Shown here: piece after piece, positions 49,634 to 58,086 of the stretch | How positions within the stretch are numbered: the stretch's first letter is position 1 | Layout of the letters: each line of letters opens with the position of its first letter | DNA from: Hyphomicrobiales bacterium | GTDB taxonomy: Bacteria; Pseudomonadota; Alphaproteobacteria; Rhizobiales; Beijerinckiaceae | DNA: 64,000 nt | Reading direction: 5' to 3' | Assembly: GCA_027484605.1 (NCBI GenBank) | Contig: JAIXSR010000095.1 | Coordinates: 40,948-104,947 of the forward strand | Notes under the pieces: model-generated | What the model saw: the letters and a program-made list of their open reading frames with translations, nothing else | Database searches by the model: none | Told to the model about the DNA's origin: nothing | Translations under genes and position numbers: made by a program

Positions 49634-49649
49634 TTTCGCAAGTGCGAAA
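49634..49649. promoter_or_regulatory. Inverted repeat TTTCGCA-AG-TGCGAAA upstream of ppdK
   Basis: Perfect 7-2-7 inverted repeat ending 17 nt upstream of the ppdK ATG, overlapping a second IR CTTGCG-N6-CGCAAG (49625-49642). Confidence 0.5.
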
Positions 49650-49666
49650 CATGCCGGGGAACGATC

Positions 49667-52345
49667 ATGACGAAGTGGGTCTATACGTTCGGGGATGGAC
49701 AGGCCGAAGGCAATTCGGGCCTCAAGAACCTCCTCGGCGGGAAGGGTGCCAATCTGGCGGAGATGTGCAATCTCGGCCTGCCGGTGCCGCCGGGCTTCAC
49801 GATTTCCACCGAGGTCTGCACGGCCTTCTACGAGAATGACCGGCGCTATCCGCTGGATCTCGCAGCACAGGTCGATGCCGCGCTCCGCCATGTCGGCACG
49901 CTGACCGGCCGCATCTTCGGTGATGCGAGCAACCCGCTTCTCGTCTCCGTCCGCTCCGGCGCCCGCGCCTCGATGCCCGGCATGATGGATACCGTTCTCA
50001 ATCTCGGCCTCAACGACGTCACCGTCGAGGCCATGGCGAGCCTCGCGAACAATCCGCGCTTTGCCTGGGACAGCTACCGCCGCTTCATCACGATGTATTC
50101 GAACGTGGTGCTCGATCTCGACCATCACAATTTCGAGGACATTCTCGAGGAATTCAAGGATTCCAAGGGCTTCACGCTGGATACCGAGCTGAGCGCCGAG
50201 GATTGGAAGCATATTGTCGGCGCCTACAAGGATTGCGTGCAGGAGAAGCTGGGCCGTCCCTTCCCGCAGGACCCGCATGAGCAGCTCTGGGGTGCGATCG
50301 GTGCCGTATTCGGCAGCTGGATGAATGCCCGCGCGATCAAGTACCGTGAATTGCACAGCATTCCGGAGAGCTGGGGCACGGCCGTCAATGTGCAGGCCAT
50401 GGTGTTCGGCAATATGGGCGAAACCTCGGCCACGGGTGTCGCCTTCACGCGCAATCCGTCGAATGGCGCCAAGGAGCTCTATGGCGAGTTCCTGCTCAAT
50501 GCACAGGGCGAGGATGTGGTGGCCGGGATCCGGACGCCGCAGGACATCACGGAAGCGGCCCGTATCGCGGCCGGCTCCACGAAACCGTCGCTCGAACTGT
50601 CGCTGCCGGAAGCCTATGCGGAACTTGTCCGCATCTATGGCCTGCTGGAAAAGCATTACCGCGACATGCAGGATCTGGAATTCACGGTCCAGCAGGGCAA
50701 GCTCTGGATGCTCCAGACCCGGAACGGCAAGCGTACCGCCAAGGCAGCCCTGCGCATTGCGGTCGATCTCGCCAGCGAGGGGCTGATCACGCGCGAGGAA
50801 GCGATCCAGCGGATCGATCCGGCGGCCCTGGACCAGCTGCTCCATCCGACAATCGACCCGGGCGCGACGCGCGTCGTGCTGTCGACCGGCCTGCCGGCCT
50901 CACCGGGCGCCGCGACCGGTGCCATCGTCTTCACCTCCGAAGAGGCCGAGCAGGCCGTCAAGGACAAGCGCAAGGTCATCCTCGTCCGGGTGGAAACCAG
51001 CCCGGAAGACATCCATGGCATGCATGCGGCCGAAGGAATCCTGACCACCCGCGGCGGGATGACAAGCCATGCCGCCGTCGTCGCCCGCGGGATGGGCAAG
51101 CCCTGCGTCTCGGGCGCCGGGGCGATCCGCATCGACATGGTCTCCGGCACGATGACCGCCGGTGGCCGCGTGCTCAAGCGTGGCGACTTCATCACGATCG
51201 ACGGCTCCAACGGGCAGGTCCTGCTTGGTGAGATCGCCATGCTCCAGCCGGAACTTTCCGGCGAGTTCGGAACGCTGATGGGCTGGGCCGATGTGGCGCG
51301 GCGGCTGAAGATCCGCACCAATGCGGAAACGCCGCTCGATGCCCGCACCGCCGTCACGTTCGGTGCCGAGGGGATCGGCCTCTGCCGGACCGAGCACATG
51401 TTCTTCGAGGGCGACCGCATCATCGCGATGCGCGAGATGATCCTCGCCGATGACGAGAAGGGCCGCCGCACCGCACTCGACAAGCTGCTGCCGATGCAAC
51501 GCTCGGATTTCGCCGAACTGTTCGAGATCATGCGCGGGCTGCCCGTCACGATCCGCCTTCTCGATCCGCCGCTGCACGAATTCCTGCCGCACGAGGCCAA
51601 GGAGATCCAGGAAGTGGCGGAAGCCATGGGCACGAATGCCGAGAAGCTCCGGCTGCGCGCGCTGGAACTCAAGGAATCGAACCCGATGCTTGGCTTCCGG
51701 GGCTGCCGCCTCGCCGTTGCCTATCCGGAAATTGCCGAGATGCAGGCCCGCGCCATTTTCGAGGCTGCGATCGAGGCCGGAAAGAAGTCGGGGGCGCCGG
51801 TGACACCCGAGATCATGGTGCCGCTGGTCATGACGAAGGCCGAACTCGATCTGGTCAAGGCCCGCATCGATGCGATGGCGAAGAAGGTCGGCGAGGAGCA
51901 GGGCATGGTTCTCGAGTATTCCGTCGGGACCATGATCGAACTGCCCCGCGCAGCCCTCCGGGCCGGCGACATCGCGAAATCGGCCGAGTTCTTCTCCTTC
52001 GGCACCAATGACCTGACCCAGACGACCCTGGGGATCAGCCGCGACGATGCCGGTTCGTTCCTCGGGTCCTACAAGGCCCGCAACATCCTTGCCGATGACC
52101 CGTTCGTGACGCTCGATCAGGAAGGCGTCGGCGAATTGGTGCAGCTTGCGGTTGAACGGGGCCGCCGCACCCGCCCGGATATCAAGCTCGGGCTGTGCGG
52201 CGAGCATGGCGGCGATCCGGCTTCGATCGCCTTCTGCGAAAGCGTCGGGCTGGATTATGTGTCCTGCTCGCCCTTCCGCGTGCCGATCGCCCGGCTGGCC
52301 GCCGCGCAGGCCGCGCTCGGCAAGGTGACAAAAGCGGAGGGCTGA
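49667..52345 (+). CDS. ppdK: Pyruvate, phosphate dikinase
   Basis: LLGGKGANLAEMCNLGLPVPPGFTISTE, GILTTRGGMTSHAAVVARGMGKPCVSG, FFSFGTNDLTQTTLGISRDD. Confidence 0.98.
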   Translation: MTKWVYTFGDGQAEGNSGLKNLLGGKGANLAEMCNLGLPVPPGFTISTEVCTAFYENDRRYPLDLAAQVDAALRHVGTLTGRIFGDASNPLLVSVRSGARASMPGMMDTVLNLGLNDVTVEAMASLANNPRFAWDSYRRFITMYSNVVLDLDHHNFEDILEEFKDSKGFTLDTELSAEDWKHIVGAYKDCVQEKLGRPFPQDPHEQLWGAIGAVFGSWMNARAIKYRELHSIPESWGTAVNVQAMVFGNMGETSATGVAFTRNPSNGAKELYGEFLLNAQGEDVVAGIRTPQDITEAARIAAGSTKPSLELSLPEAYAELVRIYGLLEKHYRDMQDLEFTVQQGKLWMLQTRNGKRTAKAALRIAVDLASEGLITREEAIQRIDPAALDQLLHPTIDPGATRVVLSTGLPASPGAATGAIVFTSEEAEQAVKDKRKVILVRVETSPEDIHGMHAAEGILTTRGGMTSHAAVVARGMGKPCVSGAGAIRIDMVSGTMTAGGRVLKRGDFITIDGSNGQVLLGEIAMLQPELSGEFGTLMGWADVARRLKIRTNAETPLDARTAVTFGAEGIGLCRTEHMFFEGDRIIAMREMILADDEKGRRTALDKLLPMQRSDFAELFEIMRGLPVTIRLLDPPLHEFLPHEAKEIQEVAEAMGTNAEKLRLRALELKESNPMLGFRGCRLAVAYPEIAEMQARAIFEAAIEAGKKSGAPVTPEIMVPLVMTKAELDLVKARIDAMAKKVGEEQGMVLEYSVGTMIELPRAALRAGDIAKSAEFFSFGTNDLTQTTLGISRDDAGSFLGSYKARNILADDPFVTLDQEGVGELVQLAVERGRRTRPDIKLGLCGEHGGDPASIAFCESVGLDYVSCSPFRVPIARLAAAQAALGKVTKAEG

Positions 52346-52404
52346 GGCGTTTTGGAAAGGATTAACCTTTCCGCTTAAGCCCTCCTGAACCCCAAGCGGA
52401 GATC

Positions 52405-53664
52405 ATGTCCCCGGGACAGGATTTTTGCTTGCCTGGCTTCCCTGAGCCACAGGGAAGCGGCGGGAACGGGGTGGACGTGGCGTATCACGACACAAGAAGG
52501 CCTCAACGCAGGACGCGGCGCCGGGTTGTCCCGGCCGCCGGACGTTTTGCCTTGGCGAGCAGCGCCGCCTTGCTGGCACCCTGGAGCCTCGCGGCGGCCC
52601 TGCTGGTGTCGTTCACGGCCTCGGCGGGCCAGGGCACGCTTCATCTCGACAAGGTGTTCAAGCGATCGACGATGATCGAGCCGCACCGGATGACCCTGCT
52701 GCCGCCACGCCTCTCGGTGCTCACCTTGCACACGGAGCGACAGGAGCCGGCCCTGGAGCCGGCTGCACCGCTTCCCTCTTCTCTCGCGGCCCATATCCGA
52801 AAGGTGGACCTGACGCGCGACTACCAGCGCCAGCCCGAAATCGGTGTGCCGCTGCTGTTCCTGGTTGATCCCGCCCTGCTGCCGAAGGCGCGGCTCGAGG
52901 AGGCGGTCTCGATGGAGAAGGCCAGCCAGGCCCTGATGGCGCGGCTGAACCGGTTCGATATCCGCAGCAGCACGCCGGGCAGCCTCGGGTCCGGCGGCTC
53001 GGTGACGGCGGCGCAGGGCGGCCTGTCGCCCCAGAAGCTGTCGCTCAGCCGGCCGGATGGCTCGACACCGGCCGTCAGCCGGGCCGTTGCCCTGGCTTCC
53101 GTCACACCGGCCCCGATCGAGCCCGAGATCATCGCTGCCGCGGCGATGCGCATCCCCGCCTTTGCGCATGTCCATACCGATCCGAGCGGGCGCGCGGCCG
53201 TAACGGCAAGGCTCAATGTCGGCCCCAATTATCTCGGCCTGATCGATCCGGAGAGCCGCAAGCGGGAGCATCGCTGCCTCGCCGAGGCGATCTATTTCGA
53301 AAGCCGTTCGGAACCGGAAGAGGGCCAGGCGGCGGTGGCGCAGGTCGTGCTCAACCGGGTGAAGAGCGGCCTCTATCCCAGTTCCGTCTGCGGTGTCGTC
53401 TATCAGAACCGCCATCGTTACAAGGCCTGCCAGTTCACCTTTGCCTGCGAAGGCAAGGCCCTGACGATCCAGGAACCGGACGCCTGGGACAGGGCGCAGA
53501 CAATCGCGCGGGCAGTGATGGAAGGTACCCAGTACAATACGAATGTCGGCCATTCGACCCATTATCACGCGACCTATGTGGCGCCGTATTGGTCGCGCCG
53601 GCTGAAACGGACCGACCGCATCGGACGTCATATCTTCTACCGGCTGCGGCCGGGGCAGACCTGA
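52405..53664 (+). CDS. SleB-type cell wall hydrolase
   Basis: CLAEAIYFESRSEPEEGQAAVAQVVLNRVKSGLYPSSVCGVVYQN; N-terminal TM; upstream start uncertain. Confidence 0.92.
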   Translation: MSPGQDFCLPGFPEPQGSGGNGVDVAYHDTRRPQRRTRRRVVPAAGRFALASSAALLAPWSLAAALLVSFTASAGQGTLHLDKVFKRSTMIEPHRMTLLPPRLSVLTLHTERQEPALEPAAPLPSSLAAHIRKVDLTRDYQRQPEIGVPLLFLVDPALLPKARLEEAVSMEKASQALMARLNRFDIRSSTPGSLGSGGSVTAAQGGLSPQKLSLSRPDGSTPAVSRAVALASVTPAPIEPEIIAAAAMRIPAFAHVHTDPSGRAAVTARLNVGPNYLGLIDPESRKREHRCLAEAIYFESRSEPEEGQAAVAQVVLNRVKSGLYPSSVCGVVYQNRHRYKACQFTFACEGKALTIQEPDAWDRAQTIARAVMEGTQYNTNVGHSTHYHATYVAPYWSRRLKRTDRIGRHIFYRLRPGQT

Positions 53665-53806
53665 TTTCTGGCGAAATCATCGTAAAAATTCATCGTAAAC
53701 AGGACGGTAATTTACCGTTAATTCTGAAACATCATTGATGTCATGGCTTTAATGTTGAGCCAGCCCGCCTTCTGCTTCATAGTTGGTGAAGAATATAGGG
53801 GGTCCC

Positions 53807-54373
53807 ATGCGTCATCTTCTTGCCTCTTCGATTTTTGCCGCCGTCCTGATGACTCAACCGGCCGCTGCCGGGGGCAATTGCGGCGCCGGCTGCTACAAGC
53901 GCGTCCATCAGCCGCCGGTCTATGGCACCGTGGCCGAGACGGTCGAGGTCCGGCCGGCCCAGACGGTCGCGCGCCATGTCCCGCCGGTCTATGGCGCGAC
54001 CCATGAAACCGTGGTGATCCGCCCGGCCCAGCAGGTGCAGCGCGTCATCCCGGCCCAGTATCACACCGTGGCCGAGACCGTGATGGTCTCGCCGGCCCGC
54101 AAGGTCTGGCAGGTTACGCGGGATGGCTGGGGCCGCGAAATCGGCTGCTGGGTGACCGTCCCGGCACAATATGCCACCCAGCACCGGCAGGTCATGGTCA
54201 GCCCCGAGCGGGTTGTCCTGGACACGATCCCCGCCGTCTACGGCACGCGGGAACGTGCGGTTCTCGTCCGGCCGGGCTATGTCACGCACGAGACGATCCC
54301 GGGCGAATATGCGACGCGGCATCGCCATGTGCAGGTTTCGCCGGGTTATTCGGGCTGGCAGCGCCTCCACTGA
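53807..54373 (+). CDS. Secreted protein built of six ~22-aa repeats, unknown function
   Basis: Signal peptide, then repeats of PxxYxTxxxxVxVxP. Confidence 0.75.
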   Translation: MRHLLASSIFAAVLMTQPAAAGGNCGAGCYKRVHQPPVYGTVAETVEVRPAQTVARHVPPVYGATHETVVIRPAQQVQRVIPAQYHTVAETVMVSPARKVWQVTRDGWGREIGCWVTVPAQYATQHRQVMVSPERVVLDTIPAVYGTRERAVLVRPGYVTHETIPGEYATRHRHVQVSPGYSGWQRLH

Positions 54374-54385
54374 CCGACCGGACGG

Positions 54386-55258
54386 TCAGGTCATCGCGAT
54401 ATCGAGCCCCAGGTCGAGAACCGGGGCGGAATGCGTGAGCGCGCCGACCGATACGAGATCGACCCCGGTGGCCGCGATATCGGCCACCGTCTCCAGGGAG
54501 ATCCCGCCGGATGCCTCGGCCAGCATGGCCGGGCGCCGCGCACGGATCCGGCGGACCGCCTCGCCCAGCCGGTCCGGGCCCATATTGTCGAGCAGGACGA
54601 CATCCGCACCCTCGGCGAGCACCTCGTCCAGCTGGTCCAGCGTATCCACCTCGATCTCGATCTTGACCAGATGCCCGCCACCGCGTTTCGCCGCCTGCAG
54701 GGCCGGAACGATGCCGCCGGCCACGGCAACATGGTTGTCCTTGATCAGGATGGCATCGAACAGCCCGAACCGGTGATTGCGCCCGCCGCCGCTGAGCACG
54801 GCATGCTTCTCGAAAGCCCGCAATCCCGGCGTGGTCTTGCGGGTACAGACGATGGAAGCACGGGTTCCCGCGATCCGGCGGACATAATCGGCCGTCAGCG
54901 TCGCCACACCGGACAGGCGCCCGACGAAATTCAGGGCGGTCCGTTCCGCCGCAAGAATGGCCCGCGCATCGCCGGTCACCGCGAGGACCGGCTGGCCGGG
55001 CGTGAGTACCGCACCGTCATCGACCGCGAAAGTCATGGCGAGAGAAGGGTCGAGCTGCCGGAAGGCCTCGGCCGCCAGCGCCAGGCCGGACACCACACCG
55101 GGCTTGCGGGCCACCATGGCGAGCCGCGCCTGCTGGCCCTGCGGGATGCAGAGCCGCGATGTGATGTCGCCGGACAGGCCGAGATCCTCGGCCAGGGCCA
55201 GCCGGACAGCATCCTGCACCAAATTGGCGGGCAGCAGCGCCGCCTGGGGTCCGATCAT
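54386..55258 (-). CDS. nadC: Nicotinate-nucleotide pyrophosphorylase (carboxylating)
   Basis: RTALNFVGRLSGVATLTADYV, CTRKTTPGLRAFEKHAVLSGGGRNHRFGLFDAILIKDNH. Confidence 0.97.
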   Translation of the reverse strand: MIGPQAALLPANLVQDAVRLALAEDLGLSGDITSRLCIPQGQQARLAMVARKPGVVSGLALAAEAFRQLDPSLAMTFAVDDGAVLTPGQPVLAVTGDARAILAAERTALNFVGRLSGVATLTADYVRRIAGTRASIVCTRKTTPGLRAFEKHAVLSGGGRNHRFGLFDAILIKDNHVAVAGGIVPALQAAKRGGGHLVKIEIEVDTLDQLDEVLAEGADVVLLDNMGPDRLGEAVRRIRARRPAMLAEASGGISLETVADIAATGVDLVSVGALTHSAPVLDLGLDIAMT

Positions 55259-56811
55259 GCCAGGGCTCCCTTGCGTTCGAGATAGCGCTCCACCAGCAGG
55301 CCCGGGAACGGTGCCTCGCTCGAACCGGCGGCAGGATCCATGGCAGGATAATCCGTCCGGAAATGCGCCCCGCGCGATTCACGGCGTTCCAGTGCGGAAG
55401 CCGCAATCAGCATGGCGGCCGTGGTCATGCGGAACACCGCGCGGGACCGCGTGGCCAGGCGCAAGGCCATCAATTCATCGAGCGCCGCCTGCATGCCCGG
55501 ACCCGTCCGGACAACACCCAGACGCTCCGCCATGAGGCTGCGGACCCGCGCGATCTCGTCCAGCGGTTCCGGCTGCGGATTGGCGATCGTCCGGTCAAGG
55601 ATCCGCACCGGTGAACCGGCCCCGCCGAGATCGGCGCGGATGTGTTCGGCAGCCCGGGCTGCAAAGACCACGGCCTCCAGCAGGGAATTCGAGGCCAGCC
55701 GGTTGGCACCATGGACGCCCGTGCAGGCAACCTCGCCCACCGCGTAAAGCCCCTTCAGCGAGGTCCGGCCATTCTCGTCGGTCGCGACGCCGCCCATATG
55801 GTAATGCTCGGCCGGAACGACGGGAATGGGCTGGGTCACCGGGTCGATCCCGGCCGCGCGGCATCGGGCATAGACGGCCGGAAAGGCTTCGGGAAAACGT
55901 TCGCCGATGGCCGCGCGGGCATCAAGCATCGGCCTGCGGCCGGCGACCCATTCCTCGAACACGGCCCGGGCCACGATATCGCGCGGGGCAAGTTCGCCAT
56001 CCGGGTGATGGGCGAGGGCAAAACGCTCGCCCGCATTGTTGATCAGGATCGCTCCTTCGCCGCGCAGCGCTTCGGTGGCCAAAGGCGCGGGATCGAGCCC
56101 GATATCGAGCGCGGTGGGATGGAACTGGACGAATTCCGCATTGGCAATCCGCGCGCCGGCCAGCGACGCCATGGCGAGGCCGAGGCCGCGCGCTTCGGGC
56201 GGATTGGTGGAACGGGCGAAGAGATGGCCGATCCCGCCCGTGGCCAGAACCACCCGGTCGGCACGCATGAAGCCGCCGGCGCGATCGAAATTCTCGTGGA
56301 TGAACTCGACGCTGCACCCGATGACCGTGTCCTCCGGCCATTTCTCGAGCTCGAGCGCCTCGACACCCTCGATCACGCGGATGGACGGGGTTTTCCGGAC
56401 GGCGGCGACCAGGGCCTCCATGATCGCAGCCCCGGCCATGTCGCCGCGGACCCGCACGATGCGGTGCGCCGAATGGGCCGCCTCGCGGGACTGGACAAGG
56501 CGGCCCTGGAGGTCGCGGTCGAAGGGGACGCCATAGGCCAGCAGGTCGTGGATCCGGTCATTGGCCTCGCTGGCCATGAGGCGGACCATCCGCTCGTCAC
56601 ACAGGCCGGCGCCGGCGGCGAGGGTGTCCGCGACATGCTTGTCGACCGAGTCGCCCGCCCCGATCGCTGCGGCGATGCCACCCTGCGCCCAGGCAGAGGA
56701 GGCCCCCTGGCCCAATGGCAGGGGGCTGATGATGGTGCAGGGCAACGGGCTGAGCTTCAGCGCCGTGAAGAGCCCGGCAAGCCCGCCGCCGATGACCAGG
56801 ACAGAAGCCAT
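55255..56811 (-). CDS. nadB: L-aspartate oxidase
   Basis: VLVIGGGLAGLFTAL FAD site; SSAWAQGGIAAAIG; EHYHMGGVATDENGRTSLKGLYAVGEVACTGVHGANRLASNSLLE. Confidence 0.97.
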   Translation of the reverse strand: MASVLVIGGGLAGLFTALKLSPLPCTIISPLPLGQGASSAWAQGGIAAAIGAGDSVDKHVADTLAAGAGLCDERMVRLMASEANDRIHDLLAYGVPFDRDLQGRLVQSREAAHSAHRIVRVRGDMAGAAIMEALVAAVRKTPSIRVIEGVEALELEKWPEDTVIGCSVEFIHENFDRAGGFMRADRVVLATGGIGHLFARSTNPPEARGLGLAMASLAGARIANAEFVQFHPTALDIGLDPAPLATEALRGEGAILINNAGERFALAHHPDGELAPRDIVARAVFEEWVAGRRPMLDARAAIGERFPEAFPAVYARCRAAGIDPVTQPIPVVPAEHYHMGGVATDENGRTSLKGLYAVGEVACTGVHGANRLASNSLLEAVVFAARAAEHIRADLGGAGSPVRILDRTIANPQPEPLDEIARVRSLMAERLGVVRTGPGMQAALDELMALRLATRSRAVFRMTTAAMLIAASALERRESRGAHFRTDYPAMDPAAGSSEAPFPGLLVERYLERKGALA

Positions 56812-56834
56812 GGGAACGTCCCTGTTCCTGCAGG

Positions 56835-57908
56835 TCAGTGCTGCAGATTGATCATCCGCTCGACCGAGCGACGAGCCCGCAAGGCCAGCTCTTCGGGAAT
56901 CTCGACCTGGTGCCGGAGCGTCAGCAGGCTGTCGAGGATCTTCGGCAGCGTGATCCGCTTCATATGCGGGCAGAGATTGCAGGGCCGGACGAATTCCACA
57001 TCCCGCGCCGAGGCGGCGACATTGTCAGCCATCGAGCATTCGGTGACCAGCAGGACCTTGCCGCCCTTCTGCGCCGTCGCATAGTCGATCATCCCGGCCG
57101 TCGAACCGGTGAAATCGGCTTCTGCGATGACATCCGGCGGGCATTCGGGATGGGCGATGATGCGGATCGAGGGATCCGCCTCGCGATAGCGGCGCAGTTC
57201 CTCGCCGGTGAACCGCTCATGCACCTCGCAGGCGCCATGCCATGAAATGATCTGCACCTTGGTCTTCGAGGCGACGTATTTGGCAAGATACTGATCCGGC
57301 ACGAAGAGCACACGGTCGACGCCGAGGCTCTCGACAACCTGCACCGCATTGGCCGAGGTGCAGCAGATATCGACCTCGGCCTTCACTTCGGCAGAGGTAT
57401 TGACATAGGCGACGACCGGAACGCCCGGATAGGCCTCGCGCAGGCGGCGGATATCCGCCCCGGTGATCGAGGAGGCGAGCGAGCATCCGGCCTTCAGATC
57501 CGGGATCAGGACCATCTTGTCCGGATTCAGCAGTTTCGAGGTCTCGGCCATGAAATGCACGCCGCCCTGCACGATGATGCGGGCGGTGCTGCGGGCCGCC
57601 AGCTTGGCAAGCTGGAGACTGTCGCCCACCACGTCGGCGACGCAATTGTAGATTTCCGGAGTCTGGTAGTTATGCGCCAGGATGACCGCGTCGCGCTCCT
57701 TCTTGAGCCGGTTGATCGCGGCGACATAGGGCGCATGGAACGGCCATTCGACCGGTGGCACCACATGCTTCACGCGCTCGTAGAGATGCGCGGTCGCAGC
57801 CGCAACCTCGGGCGTATAGGCAAGATCGGGCATGGGCCAGGCGGTGGCATCGAGCCCGTCCGTGGCGATTTTCCTTGCCGTCATCGAGGCCGGAACAGTG
57901 AGACTCAT
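56835..57908 (-). CDS. nadA: Quinolinate synthase
   Basis: [59 protein letters not shown]-terminal [12 protein letters not shown]. Confidence 0.97.
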   Translation of the reverse strand: MSLTVPASMTARKIATDGLDATAWPMPDLAYTPEVAAATAHLYERVKHVVPPVEWPFHAPYVAAINRLKKERDAVILAHNYQTPEIYNCVADVVGDSLQLAKLAARSTARIIVQGGVHFMAETSKLLNPDKMVLIPDLKAGCSLASSITGADIRRLREAYPGVPVVAYVNTSAEVKAEVDICCTSANAVQVVESLGVDRVLFVPDQYLAKYVASKTKVQIISWHGACEVHERFTGEELRRYREADPSIRIIAHPECPPDVIAEADFTGSTAGMIDYATAQKGGKVLLVTECSMADNVAASARDVEFVRPCNLCPHMKRITLPKILDSLLTLRHQVEIPEELALRARRSVERMINLQH

Positions 57909-57944
57909 CGTGGGCTCCTCCCGTACCAGAAGCTGGCTACGGAT

Positions 57945-57965
57945 ATATGCTCATTTTGAGTATTT
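57945..57965. promoter_or_regulatory. Inverted repeat ATxCTCA-TTT-TGAGxAT upstream of nadA
   Basis: Sequence ATATGCTCATTTTGAGTATTT, 37-57 nt upstream of the nadA ATG. Confidence 0.6.
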
Positions 57966-58086
57966 CATTTACACGGTTTCCGCAGGAAAATCTAGAGTGA
58001 ATCCGGGAGGGAAGGCGGCTTGCAAGAATAGGATTCTTGTCCTAGATCTGGAGCATTGCTTTTCCTCCTTGTCTTGCCTGTTTCCG

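Noticed and set aside
52361-52377. Possible CtrA box TTAA...TTAA upstream of the SleB-type hydrolase
   Set aside because: Spacing is 9 nt (TTAACCTTTCCGCTTAA), not the canonical 7.
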